Shown in pieces: positions 44,293 through 56,635 of a stretch of 64,000 nucleotides of DNA. The translations under genes and the position numbers were made by a program. Source of the stretch: Pyrus communis (Eukaryota; Streptophyta; Magnoliopsida; Rosales; Rosaceae). Below the pieces are notes generated by a model. That model saw only the letters and a list, made by a program, of their open reading frames with translations. It was not told the DNA's origin and made no database searches. The first letter of the stretch is position 1. The number at the start of each line of letters is the position of its first letter. The stretch lies in NCBI RefSeq assembly GCF_963583255.1, contig NC_084809.1, forward strand, positions 4,577,501-4,641,500. The letters run 5' to 3'.

Positions 44293-44301
44293 TCTAATTA
44301 T

Positions 44302-44728
44302 CTAAGTGCGAGGCATATGACTCATCGATTTTTAGGAATAAAAATATGAGAATATTTTTTCTCACCATTCTTAATTGGTAGTTAAAGGTGGTAATACTCA
44401 CTATACTAATTGTTGTTAAATAAGTTTAAATTTTAAAATTTATATGGTGCATAAATTGAATCACACTCTTCCAACGCTAATCAATATCACTACTTAAGGG
44501 TAATGAAAAAATTGCACATACATATAGGGAATTTTTGAAAACTAGCTGAAAAATTCAGCTCACCATTTGAATTTCTGTGGAAACTACCTGAAAAATTGCC
44601 GCCACCCAGCACACTCATGTGCAAGTGAATGTTCTAAACACTTGTTTTTTCTTTAATTTTTGGATAGGCTAACAGTATTCTATTGGGAGTACGAAACTCT
44701 CCTCTTCTAATTTCCCTCCTCTTTCCTC
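44302..44728. other. Intergenic DNA
   Basis: About 430 bp of AT-rich DNA, no feature recognised. Confidence 0.4.
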
Positions 44729-45090
44729 TGTGAGGATGTGAGGTAAAAGAGTCTCATATTTATGAAAGGAGAAATCTTGCAAAGGCTTATAAGAGGTTGG
44801 GCTGCTCCCATATTGTCAATTGGTCTTATGATGGAACCTCAACTTTCTTCATGGTATCAGAGTAAGTTAGCCCACATGTGAATTCCAATGGCCACACGTG
44901 CTCCATGTTACCTCGTTCGTGTTGTCTACGTGTTAGGCTTGAAAATTCACTACACGTGAAGGGGTGTGTGAGAATGTGAGGTAAAAGAGTGTCACATTGG
45001 TAAAAGGAGGAACCTTGCAAGGGCTTATAAGAGGTTGTGCTACCCCCAATATTGCCAATTAGTTTTATGGTGGAACCTCAACCTTCTTCA
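44729..45090 (+). mobile_element. Complete TRIM retrotransposon
   Basis: A 362-bp element with LTRs at 44729-44851 (TGTGAGGATG...TTCTTCA) and 44967-45090 (TGTGAGAATG...TTCTTCA), about 123 bp each. Immediately after the first LTR is the initiator-Met primer-binding site TGGTATCAGAGTAAG (44852). Just before the second LTR is a purine-rich GTGAAGGGGTG. The internal part of 115 bp encodes nothing. This is the classic layout of terminal-repeat retrotransposons in miniature. A clear 5-bp target duplication was not found. Related copies lie at 434-716 and 61990-62220. Confidence 0.88.
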
Positions 45091-45944
45091 TCTCCTATTT
45101 GAACAGTCACAACTAAACCACATCAACATCTTTTGTTGAACTTTTTATATAGAGAGAGACACAAAAATGAAAGTGAGAGAAGATGAAAGGGAAGGGGAGG
45201 AGATTAACATGGGAGAGAATTCTACTTCATTTTAAGACACTCACATTAATAAGGAAACACGTGTCAATTGTGATCACCAAGCATAGCACTAAGAAAAATA
45301 GTTATATGTAACCTGGCAAGAGAGATTCTTGCATACAATGCCAATTTTATGCACATAACAATAACTTATAACAGAGAAATAAATCTCTTACAATACATAA
45401 TTGATCATATAACAAAACAAAATTGTTACAAGTGAAGTGAAGCGTTATATATTTGTGGTATGTAATAATTTTCAAGTGACCGATGTCAATGTAAAGTCAA
45501 AACCCTAACTATTCATGTGCCAGCAAGAGCGAACCCAAGCACTCTTATATGGGACAGAGACATAGTGCATGAAAATTAACACGAGAACCCTATCTTATAA
45601 AATGAATGTTCGTGATGGAGCTTTGTCTCGCAACGTACACATACTAAAAAAATGCAGTGTGCACAAAGTTTGCCGGACCACTTGCCTAAATGAAATACTG
45701 TGTGCATGCTATTACCTTTGTATTCCTAGGCTTGTAGGTTTCCTAGCTGGTCATGATTCATACTAAAACAAAAGTTCGGTCGACTTACGGCATATATAGT
45801 TGGATTCTCAGTTTGGTCAAGTCTTTAGTCTTATGCCATGAACTGATGAGACCATATTGTTCAGATAAAATTATAAATGATGGTGATTCAAAGAAAAGCA
45901 GGAACTTGTAATTACCAGAAGAGGTGCAAATTGAATTGAAAATT
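45091..45944. other. Intergenic DNA
   Basis: AT-rich DNA without a recognised gene; the small frame at 45569-45766 has no domain. Confidence 0.4.
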
Positions 45945-45950
45945 ATCATT

Positions 45951-46126
45951 TTTTTTTTTTTTTTTTTTGGTACATCAATATTTCTACAGTAAGGAGAGGA
46001 GAGTTCGGCTAAGTTACACAATAGGTAATCTAATTTGGTATCGAATTTGCCATCCACGAGATTCGAACCTAAGACTTCTCACTTTTAAGTGAAGATGAAT
46101 ATCACTAGACCATAATACTAAGTGAC
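45951..46126 (-). mobile_element. tRNA-derived SINE
   Basis: On the minus strand the element starts with GTCACTTAGTATTATGGTC, an A-box-like TATGGTCTAGTGATATTC, then a B-box GGTTCGAATCTCG (about 46057-46069), a tRNA-unrelated body, and a poly(A) tail (T-run to 45951 on the plus strand). ATCATT flanks both sides (45945-45950 and 46127-46132), a short target duplication. Confidence 0.85.
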
Positions 46127-46132
46127 ATCATT

Positions 46133-47445
46133 ATACTATTAAAAGTTCTACTCCGAATCTAAATACTTTAAAAAAAAAAAAATTAGACGAAAATTAAATA
46201 CATATAGAGATTTTGAGAATTCCGGTTGAACCAAATCTTTTTGAAATTTGCCTGACTTATCCTGATAATTAAATGTTCCAACATTTTATGGTTGTTTACT
46301 AAAATTATGTATATTTTAAGGAATATTTAGATTTTATCACGTTTATTGTTAGTTTTGGACATGTTCTCATAGTTTTTATATTTAATCATACACCTATATT
46401 ATTTTATTAGAAAAATTACACATAGAGTATATTTTAATACTTAATTATATATTGAGACAACCCTTTTTAAACATTACAAGGATAGACAAAATTTAATACA
46501 TGTGAAATATAACATCATTGTCTGTTTTTTTTATCTAGAGTGTAAGTTACAAAATTATTTTTTATAGTAAAAAAGTTTTTCTTCCACACTTTTATATCTT
46601 CTTTTATTGCTCCATTCTCTCTCTTCTTTAAAGAAATATTGGTTCAAATTCACCCGGCTCATTAGCTGACCTGGAATTTCACCACCTATAACATGACAAT
46701 GTTCATTTTTCACACAACCCACCGTTTAAAGATTGTAAAATAAAACATATTGGGGTTTATCCCACTATCTCTCCTTCCTCTCTCCCTTATCCAGGAAAAT
46801 AAAAAGGTAAAAATCACCACCACCTGCATCAAAACGTCCTCCACTGCTACTCCCAAGATCACCCATTTGATATTGATGCCCTCCACCCAACAACCACATC
46901 ATGCCTCCCACCATGAACACCCACCCGAAACTCTAGTCTTCATATTGAAATATGAATTTGGTACCTTGTGCTTCTTTTCTTTAGTCATGCCCAACTGAAA
47001 TATGACTTGAAAGAGACGACATAATTCTGAAATCAAATAGATTTGAATAATGTAAATGCAAAAATCTTTTTTGTTCTTTCAGTTTCTCGGAGAAGGAGAG
47101 ACTAGTGGAGCACAAACCCCAAAATGTTTTTTTTTTCCCTTTAAGCAGTCGGTTGGTGTTAAAAATGAATAGGTGTTAAGTTATGTTGGTGGACTCCAGG
47201 TCACCTAATGACCTCGGAATCTAGAATAATTTCTCTTCGTTTGGGTCACTATTCAGCCAATATGCATTGTTGAGAGATCCAATAAATGGTATGGTTTTAT
47301 AGTCACAATTTAAAAGAACCTTTTCTGATAATTTGATTCCTCCGTGGTTGACAATTGTGATCAAAATGGTTGAATTTTTTTTAAAAAAACTTTTCAAGAT
47401 AATATTGATTTTTTGTTATTATTTTCTTGTGTATTATCAAAATGG
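46133..47445. other. Intergenic DNA
   Basis: No gene recognised. A frame at 46750-46998 is Pro/His/Thr-rich and low complexity. Confidence 0.4.
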
Positions 47446-47449
47446 TCAA

Positions 47450-47740
47450 GGAGGGGATGAATTGATTCTGCAAAAATGATCAATGACGGGATGAACTGAT
47501 TTTGCAAAAATGGTCGACGACGAGACGAATTGATTTTGCAAAAATGGTCGAGAACAGGTTGAACTGATTCTGCAAAAGTGGTTGAGAACGGGTTGAACTG
47601 ATTCTGCAAAAATGGTCGATGACTGATTGAACTGATTCTGCAAAAAAAAAATCGAAGATGGGTTGAATTTATCTGCCTAAATTGTCGAAGACAGATTGAA
47701 CTAATTATGCAAAAATAGTCGATGACGGGTTGAGCTGATT
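47450..47740. repeat. 34-bp minisatellite
   Basis: The core TTCTGCAAAAATGGTCGA-like unit recurs with TGCAAAA (or variants) at 47469, 47503, 47537, 47571, 47605, 47639, 47674 and 47708, a period of 34 bp with one 35. Because 34 is not a multiple of three, successive units are read in different frames; the minus strand stays open through the array, giving a peptide with a 34-residue period. Nothing suggests it is translated. Confidence 0.85.
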
Positions 47741-50133
47741 CTAGTAATAAATGGTACAAATTGATTATGCATATAGTTTCAGAATTGATTATGCAGAAAT
47801 ATTCAAGGATGAGTAGAGTTTATGGTACATATTAATTTTGTTTGGAGCTGTGAGGGTTGGGTTCCTAAAGCCTTGGGGGTATGGTTGGTATTTTAAAATA
47901 TTAGTTCCATGTTTTTAAGATGGGCTTTAGTTGTTTTTATGTTATTGTCTTTCCTTAACATGTTTAAAAACTAGTGGAGTTCCTTGAAATATAGTGAAAG
48001 TTTTTATCTCTATATATAAAGCTCCTTATTTTATTTTGTCTTATATGTATCTATGCTATAAACAATATAAACATACTATTATACTAAATTTTTTTATTCA
48101 GATACCCTAATATATACCAAGTACTAAGAAAGAACATTAAATTGTATATACAAAAATGTTCGAGAATATCGAAAACTTGTAAAATTTAGGAATGCTGAAA
48201 TATGTTTCAAAATTATGAGAAAACTATCATTTCAAAATTTTGAATTTGGAAAATGCTATTCGAAAGTATTGGGAATGGAAATTGGAAATTCTGTTTTCAA
48301 TCTGATCCATGCGAAAATCAGCCATAACTTAGGACTGATCGTCTTTGTTTCATCTTATAGAATACCTGTTTTTTTTTTTGGAGATGCAATATGTTGGACA
48401 ATTGTCAAGTTTAATTAACCACCATTGTTTTGTTTATCAAACATAAAACATGATAAGTAGTTCATTTTATATGTCCATGTTCTGTCTAGTCCTACGTACC
48501 AGACAGGACCTTAAACCCCGCCAGAGAAGGAGAAACTTTGCCCACGGATTTGAGAAAAGACAATTTAGATCTCATGACGCAAGAACACAAATTTGCTCGT
48601 GTGTTCGTTCAATCAACATATGATGGTGATGCGGTGATGTTAGTGTTCATAGATATCAATGACTCAACGAAGCCAATTAACCATATAGGGATAACATGAA
48701 GAAAAGCGTTTGGGATTTCATGTGAATGGATGAAGGTGACAAGACAAACACCAAAAACTAGTCAATAGGACTCACCACAATGCACAAATTCCTCTACTAA
48801 GTGGCCAAGTTGAAAGAGCACTTTTGAGGCTGAGAAATTACACCATCTTGTGCAAACTCTCTTAGCTACTTCTTGTCGTGGGGCTCTTGAGGTACTAGGG
48901 TTATCTAGTTGGGCACTTGATTACTTACGCACGTGTGGAATGAAAACTCTCATCAAGTTGCAACACGTAATGGGAAGTTTGTACCTTTTTGTACCAGATA
49001 GAAGATCACTAATTATCAAAAGGTCAACCCTAGATTGGAACAAGTGCTACACACCCATGCTTGTAATGCAGTGGTAATGGAAGTTGAAAGTTGCCTCATT
49101 TGATGGAACTTGTCGATAAACTTTGACAATTTGGCATGTAGTTATTCACTGCTGGTGGCATTTGGATATGCAAGTGCCTAATTTTTGGGAAGACTGTTGG
49201 ATTATGACAACTTTTGTACTGAGTGAAATAAGCATACCGTCGGATAACTGTGGCTTACTACCAATTGTTCCATTTTTTAAGGAAAAAAAAGCATACAGTC
49301 AAATGAGATCAAAATATGGAATTTCATGTTTTTTGTGAGAGATAGATGACGTTAATTATCAAACACCTCTACTCAAGTTTTTCTTGTGATTTGTGAATCA
49401 GTTTATAAAAAAACTCGAACTTTTTCAACTTTTGATTTCCTTCACGATCACCATTACCATCATCGTCTCATAAGAGAGCAACATGAGCCATGCTTGTTGT
49501 TCATTCACTTGGCCCGATCCAAATGTCAGGAGAAGTACATTTCGTCGTAAAAATGGTATATGTTTGCTAATTCAGGTTAGCCTTGGATCTGAAATCTAGA
49601 AAAAGGCTATGATTGTTAATGGGAAAAAAATGACACAATTTTTGGGATGATGATCAATGGTTAAGGAAGTGGTTTGTCTTTTCAAATGGATGTTAAGGCC
49701 CATCAGTGTGCCAAGAAAAAGCATCATATCATTGCATTTTGTTATCGTTAGCGGGTTTTTCACTGACTAAATCCTCCCCAACCAATGTAGTTGCTTTGCA
49801 ATTACCACAGTAATTTTTTTTCTTGTTGGTTTAAAAGATATCTCTTCAGGACGGAGAAGAAATGGTAAAAGAAAGTAAAGAAACGAAGAAGGGAAAATTC
49901 ACGAATAATCAATCACGTCCATACAGAAAATCCGTCCATTAGAAACTCTATTACATTCCTGTTAGTAAAGATGTTTGCGTTTACAATTCCCTGGTGCACA
50001 TAACAGAACTTGTTTTTTGAGTCACAGAGAGTAATGGAATTCGACAATTGATGTGTTTGCTAATTACCATCGGTTTGTAACGCCAACAATTATCTAGAAG
50101 CATAATATAAATTATGATACAAAAATTCCCAAA
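47741..50133. other. Intergenic DNA, unexplained
   Basis: About 2.4 kb. Around 48530-49340 base composition is more balanced and several short plus-strand frames occur (48850-49077, 49123-49338), but I recognise no domain and see no coherent splice chain. It may be an old gene or element remnant. Confidence 0.35.
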
Positions 50134-53100
50134 CTAGAGCCGGTAATGGTATTGGTAGGCACCTTGTTGTGAATTATAGTTGTGGTAGGCGCCTTGAGGA
50201 GCATTCGTGTTGGGGTATGATCCTTGTTGAGAGCTCAATTGATAGGGGCTTTCCTGAGCATTTGTCCGGAAGGGGCTGTGCCGAGCATTGACTTGATAGG
50301 GGCTATGCTGAGGATTGATTCGGTATGAGCTGTGATGAGGATTGAGTTGGTAGGTGCTTTGTTGAGAATTGATTTGGTAAGGGCTTTGCTGAGGAATCAT
50401 CTTGTGGTAGGAGCCTTGTGGAGCATTTACACTGCGGTAGGAACCAGATTGAGAACTCACATTTTGATCAACAGAAGCCAAGAATGGGCGAAGGATATTC
50501 TGTGCTGCATTCAAGTGATCAGAACCGCCAATCTCAACAGAACGTTCAAAGCCACCACCTTGGGAGTCTTGGAGCTGCGCTCTTGATATGCCAACCTGAA
50601 TAGCAATTAAAGAAATTAGCAATCATATTGCCTTAAGAACGGTTTACAACAAAAGATCAAAGTCTGCTCGATACGATGAGCATTCAAAATTCAAATTATG
50701 CTTATTAATATAAGAATTCAAAATATGCCGTCAAGGGATAAATCCCTTTCTTCCACTATTCCACATTAGAAACTTCCCTTCTCCACAACTGCCATCTTAA
50801 GTTGAGGGGAAAAAAAGGAAGAAATATATCGAACACAAGAAAATTAAAAGAATTGCTCAAACCAAAATGCTTCCCAATTTTATTAATGCTACGATACTAA
50901 AACTAACTGCCATGTAGCTGATTTGCCAAAGGCACACTAAGGCGCTATTTTTGAGGCTCACTGAGCACCAAACTTTTAAAGTGCCTTGGCATGTTTCAGC
51001 GGAAGTTGACAATTGAAATAATATAAATCAAACATATAAGACACCAGTTCTTCGTGAAAGAATCACAACATAGTCCATATGCATAACTAAAAACGGTTTC
51101 AGAGGTTTTATTGCAAGGCATGCCAAAATGCGCACTAGACCATTGTACTTCTACTTCTACAGGTCCTGTCAAGAACACGCCGAAGGACAAAATTTCAAAA
51201 GGCTAGATGTATAATTTTCTTTGTCAAACATGTTGGTATACTGCCATTTCTCTTATCCTTCACTCCCAAAGGTTCTGAAAATATACCTCCCTAATAGTGG
51301 AAAAGCTGCGCCCTACTGTTCCAGGAAAATCGACTGCATTCGTTGGGATCTTACCCTCCATAGCATAGTTGACCCTTGGATAACTGGAACAACATAAAAC
51401 AAGCACAAAAATCAGGGTGATAAAATATGAGCATTACTTTGTGCATAAGTATGAATACTTCCATACCCAGAAGCAGTTGGAGGAAGTCGATGACTCTGTG
51501 GTTGATATTGATGTCTACTAACCTTCAAGAGTGGAACAAGGAACTTTTAGTAATCATTCAGACATGTCTTTTCCACTTATCTAGATTTACTTTACTATTG
51601 TATTACAGTCTTGATAAGAATTCTGGTGCAATAAATGGGCATTTTCATATGTAAGCTGTGGATCGCATGTACTGTTATGTCTAAGCAGATCATATATCCT
51701 CTTAATTTGCTAGAATTCTATCTAAAAAGCAACCAGATGCATATAGAACATTTTGTAATGTATCTATACTCATACGAGGAAGAAAAACGTTTTCTGTAAT
51801 AAATTTGAGGGCAAAATGGTAAATATCAGTTAATCTCATTTGGAGATACTCAATTACTCATTGCTGCAAGCTTCACTTTATGAGAACCATTTCTTGTCAT
51901 CAACAAAATACCTCCTTTCACCAGTTCTGCGACAACCAGTGCTTTGAGCATGCATTACTTTTAACATGATTATCATATGATGGGAATTGCAATAATAATC
52001 AAGATATCGACTCTGATGCTCATAGTGTAATTTCAATTGCAGTTCTAAATTATTGAAACTCTTGTGTAATTTGTGACCCTTCAGTTAATAATAAACTCGA
52101 CACAAAAATAGGTACAGAAGACAAAAAGTTGTCAATCTAATGAAAATGATCAACTAAAAACTAACTGCAAAACGAAGGCAATCAAATCAATACTCCTCCC
52201 AACCAAGATAAACCAAAGTTACCAAACTAAAAGTAACTCCCCTAAAATGTTTTAACAATGTTTTGATAACACTGAAATGTTTAAGACTCCCAATAACTAC
52301 ACAGCTAACCGCAAACTTGAGCATAAATGGTAAAAAGTCAATTTATGTCCTTGTCCAATTAAAGCTCATTAAGTTATAGAAAATTCAAAAACTGAGGGTG
52401 GTACCTTCAGAGGATCATATCCACCAGAGCTTCCAGCTCCAACTGCACTAGGTGTTGGCAGTGGTCCCCCACCAGGTAAGTGGCCTGCAAGACCAAATCT
52501 GTGCGTAGGGCCAACAGGAGCAGGTTCTGCTCCAGCATTTGTATCTCGCAGAGTTCTCACTCTCAGCCTTGATGTAATCTCGGCCAAAGCATCTTTAGCG
52601 GTACCCAAGTTCCCAGAAATCTTAATGACCAAAGGAATAGGGATTAGTAAATAATTGCAAAGTAAAAGTGAAAGTACATAAGAAGAAGAAAATGTGATGC
52701 AACTGCATTACCTGCACAAGCTCTTCATCTTCAGCTGCACATGCAGGCCTATCATCCTTCGAGTAAACACGGATATCAGCCTGGGTTCTCCTTCTCATCT
52801 CATTTATAACTTGACCTCCTTGTCCAAGGAGGCAGCCAACTTTACTTGATGGTACAAGAAGCCTGGTAGCGATTATGCCTTTATCAGAGAATTCACTTGT
52901 TACATTCTGAAGCTCAAGAATTGCCTCAATGGTCTGTGATCTGGGATTCCACAAAGCCTGAAAAAGTATGAGCAAGGTGATCGACTGCTAGCATATTGTT
53001 GATCCACAGGCACCAGCAAACAGTTGGTGCACAGTACGTTGTCCATGCAAATAACACTTCTAAGCCAATATGAAAAGAAGTTAAAGACAGGAAAATGGTC

Positions 53101-54742
53101 GTGTATCACAAAATGGCATACCTCAAAAGCAGAGACGTGAATTACACGTTCTTCTGAATCCATTGATGCATCCTGAACATGAATAGTGGCTCCTGTTTCC
53201 AGTTGTAACTGTTTTACATTAAAACCGCCCTTGCCAATAACCCCACCAATTTTCCCAGTTGAACACAAAATTTTCATAGAAAACTCAGCTAGAGCTAGAG
53301 CTTCACCCCCATGTTCAGGAGAAACCCCATTAAAACCACCTCGGGCAAATCCAGAAGAACGGTTTTCATATCCTCCTGTCCATGGCATTGGCGGCATAGT
53401 GTGGGAAGGAGCTCGATTAGACAACATTGGATTTCTGGGTGAAAGGGCATTACTCGTTGGGGCTCCAGGGGGATGAAAGCCCTGACCACCAATAGGCATA
53501 GGAAAGCCTGAAGGAGGCTTATCCTTCCTAGGATTCTGATGCAGTAGAGTAGACACTTCGTAAAGCGCCCTCTTTGTCACATTTGGTTTTCCAGATATCT
53601 GTCACTTTTGTTGAAAGTTAATACAGGCACCAAAAAAAAAGTAACAAAGAACTTTTCATGTAAGTTTCATATAAGCGTGTTTGGAGATTGAAAGTGACCA
53701 ACCTACAAAATCATATATTTTTACAAATGTAAAAAGAAGACATGAAAAATCTCAATACACCCACAAGTTTCCAGCAGCAGACTTCACTGGCACAAAGTGA
53801 CTGCACATGTGGACAACTGGACCACCAATTGTATACATTTGACTTATTTAGGGTACATATTTGAGCACCAAGAAATTTCCCAATAATAACATAGGCAGCT
53901 AGGAACACATGTTAAAATAAACACAACAAAAAATCATTTCTAACACAAAAATAAGTTTGAAAAAAAATAACTTTAATCAATAGATGAGCTCAAACGGAGT
54001 TATAAGCTTTGCTCTGTTCTAATGCCCTCTACACCATACAAAATTTTCTTTTGGAACATTATTTCCTATGATAGAGAATATGCAAGGAGCGCAAGAATAG
54101 AAAGAGTACCTGCACCAATTCATCAGTTTCCATAGCACACGTTGGAAGCTGATCTGCAGGAAGGACACGGATACTTGCACCCGTCTCACTTCGCAATCTT
54201 TGAATAACATCTCCACGCTTTCCAAGAACACACCCTACCGTATTGTTTGGAACTAGAAGTCTTGTCGTGACAACACTGTTCTCGTTGTCATCATCAAATG
54301 TAACTCCACCAAAGAGATCTTCCTCTACAATCCTGGCATGAACTTTCAACAGAGCATTCTGGGCAGCACAACGCGGCTCTATTTCATTTCCCTGATCTGA
54401 ATCTTCATTGTTATTTTGTTTGCTTGAAATTTTTGTTGGAGAGCTATAGATAATAATTATTCTCTCATCTGAGCCAAGAACAGAATCAGAAACCGAAATC
54501 TTTGCCCGGGTCTCTTCTCTAAGGGCTTTCACTATGTTGCCACCCTTCCCAATAACACCACCGATCTTTTTAGAAGGGCAGAGAATACGATACACAGTGT
54601 CGAGCGATTGGTAATCCTCTGGAGGTTGCTCACGGCCAGAATCATTCCACTTTCCCTTCTTATAGTTGTTGTTACCCCCTTTTCTTTTAAACTGGATGTT
54701 AGGGCGTTTCTTGAAAAAGTTTCGCTTGTTCCCATCCATCAT
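50134..54742 (-). CDS. Multi-KH-domain RNA-binding protein (HEN4/RCF3-like)
   Basis: Seven phase-consistent exons (54742-54110, 53598-53122, 52957-52712, 52620-52405, 51522-51467, 51383-51287, 50595-50134) give 728 residues. KH domains bind single-stranded RNA through a GXXG loop. Here KH1 shows IGGVIGKGGNIV (about 59-71), KH2 VGCVLGKRGDVI (about 169-180), KH3 IGGVIGKGGFNV, KH4 VGCLLGQGGQVI, and a weak fifth KH unit across exons 6-7 (FPGTVGRSFSTIREV, then RAQLQD). The N-terminus is basic (KRNFFKKRP). The C-terminus (about 624-726) is a run of 9-10-residue Gln/Ser/Tyr repeats. The 56-nt exon 5 (coding VSRHQYQPQSHRLPPTASG) is required to keep frame. Plant relatives act in nuclear pre-mRNA processing and stress responses; the exact orthologue is not settled. 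Confidence 0.9.
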
Positions 54743-55600
54743 AGCCGGAAAACTAATAACTAATAACTAAGCAGACTAATTTTTAAGCAAACCTAAATAC
54801 CTGGATTAAACGAAAGAAAAACAAACGTCGCCATTACTGAGAAAGAGCCAAATGACATACTAATTTTTGCAGCAATGAAACTGAACTCCTCATTTCTAAT
54901 TTCGAACGGAACACTACATTAAAAAAGCTATTGAATTCAAGGATTGCAATACAAAAGTTCAAATATAATTTATACGTTGTTGAAGATTGCAATTAAAATA
55001 CGTACCTTGATCCTAGTAATGTATTTCCAACGGGCTAGAAGCCGCAATTCGTGTTCGGCTCTGAGCCGTCGCCCTAGGATTCCAAAAACCAAAATATTCA
55101 GCTCATATACAAAAATGGAAGCAAAAAGGACACACCCTTTGGGATAACCAAGCTCATACAATATCAAATTCAAGCATTTTCTTTCTGGAAACTAACCAAA
55201 ACAAATACTGCGACAGAAAAGTTGGAATCTTTAGTCAATTAAGAGCAGAAAACAATGATTTAGATGGAGGATGATCGGAGAAATGAGAAGAAGATAGCAC
55301 AGATCAGTTAGTAAAACTGTAAAATTGTGGATTGTGGGGAAGTTAACGAAAAGTTTGTACCTTTTTACGTACCAGAGAGAGAGAGAGAGGGAGAGAATCA
55401 GAGGTGGAAGCAGTGCGACCACAGCTTGCCGGGGCACTGGCGGTCCCCGTCTTTGGAGAGAATGAGAGAGATGAATCGAGGTAACGGAGCTTGGAGTCCT
55501 GGACTTGCAGAGTTTTGCCTGTATTTTTTGTTTTTTTGGTGGAAAAGAAGGTGGGCTTCGACCCATTTCGAATTCGTAGGAAAGGCCTAACTTATCTCTA
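54743..55600 (-). promoter_or_regulatory. 5' UTR and promoter of the KH gene
   Basis: This contains a GA/CT tract (GAGAGAGAGAGAG near 55377-55392) and, on the minus strand, a plausible leader donor (GGTAC/GTAAAAAGG near 55365), suggesting a leader intron before the start codon. No coding feature was seen. Confidence 0.4.
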
Positions 55601-55924
55601 TTTATTCTTTGTGAATTACAAGAGGCCCTGTGCATGTCCAATTTGAAGAAAGTCCCAAACATTTGACGACTCTTGGCGGGTTTTAGATTTTTGAGCGAAA
55701 CAGAGTTGATACATTATCTGTCATAATAAATTGAAGAAATAAAAATTAAAAAAAAAATATCCACTTATATTGTAACACAAATTTGTATTTCAGATACATA
55801 GATTCCTCTTATGAGAGTTAATTCAAACATTCGATGGAGTTGATCCCTTGAGGGCTACCTAAAACTTTCATTGTTTGAAACTTTAAGATAAAGGATAAGA
55901 TTTAGTAAACGATCCATTCAAATA

Positions 55925-56635
55925 AGAGTAAACTGTTGTTTTACTTCCTCAACTATTACTCCTTTCTTCAACTTGAGAGGCATTTAAAATTTTTAAACGT
56001 GGACATAAATAGTTTTCCTTTATTTTAGCTCTCACTTCTCTCTCTCTTCCCCTTCATCCTCTCAGTATGGCGTCGATCCAAAGCCAGCAATGTACTAGCA
56101 ACCGGGTCCGGGTCAAAGTTTGTGATCTCAGATCTAGTTGTGAATGGGCCGAGGTCAGAGAACTTAGTTCCCGTCTGGATCAGTTGCCACGATCGGTGCT
56201 TCATCGAGAGGAGGAAGGCAGAAGAGGAAGAGGAAGAGAAAGGGAGAGAAGAGAGGGTGGTAATCGGACTGGATGGGAGAGTGGAGGTTGTCGCGTTTTT
56301 TTTTTTTTTTTTGGGGTGGGTTTGCTTTTTTATTTGTCTGTTTATGAAAATACTTTTTATTTTGGATTAAATACCTAGTCAGCAAAGAATTTTATTAAGT
56401 GCCATGCGTCGATTTTTGATTGGAAGATTCAACTTAAGTCATCAATATGATTGATGGCAAATTTAATGGGTCAAAGGTATACAATGTCATCACTTAACAA
56501 AGCCATTTGACAGATTCCTAACGTAAGTATGAAACTGGTACGAAAATTAAACTTTAGGTATGAAAGTGAGAAGCAAGTGTAGTAAAGTAAGATTTTTGAA
56601 AAACTTGAGGATAGTAAAATAGAAATTACCCCAAA
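55925..56635. mobile_element. Possible Mutator-like element carrying gene-like DNA
   Basis: The left end GTAAACTGTTGTTTTACTTC resembles the inverted right end GTAATTTCTATTTTACTATC, each followed by CTCAA. The interior includes a GC-richer open stretch (56067-56330) starting MASIQSQQCTSNRVRVKV. The composition contrast inside AT-rich ends is the pattern of a gene-capturing Pack-MULE. No clear 9-bp duplication was found and the captured sequence was not identified. Confidence 0.35.

Noticed and set aside
46040..46126. A tRNA gene on the minus strand
   Set aside because: A and B boxes are present but no acceptor stem pairs, and a poly(A) tail and target duplication mark it as a SINE.
47394..47759. 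A repeat protein gene on the minus strand
   Set aside because: The open frame is produced by a 34-bp minisatellite read in rotating frames; no domain, splice or promoter context supports a gene.
48530..49340. A hidden protein gene in more balanced DNA
   Set aside because: No domain-like peptide and no consistent exon chain could be built; left as unexplained.
51287..51383. A broken KH gene between exons 4 and 6
   Set aside because: The apparent one-base frame error disappears once the 56-nt exon at 51467-51522 is included.
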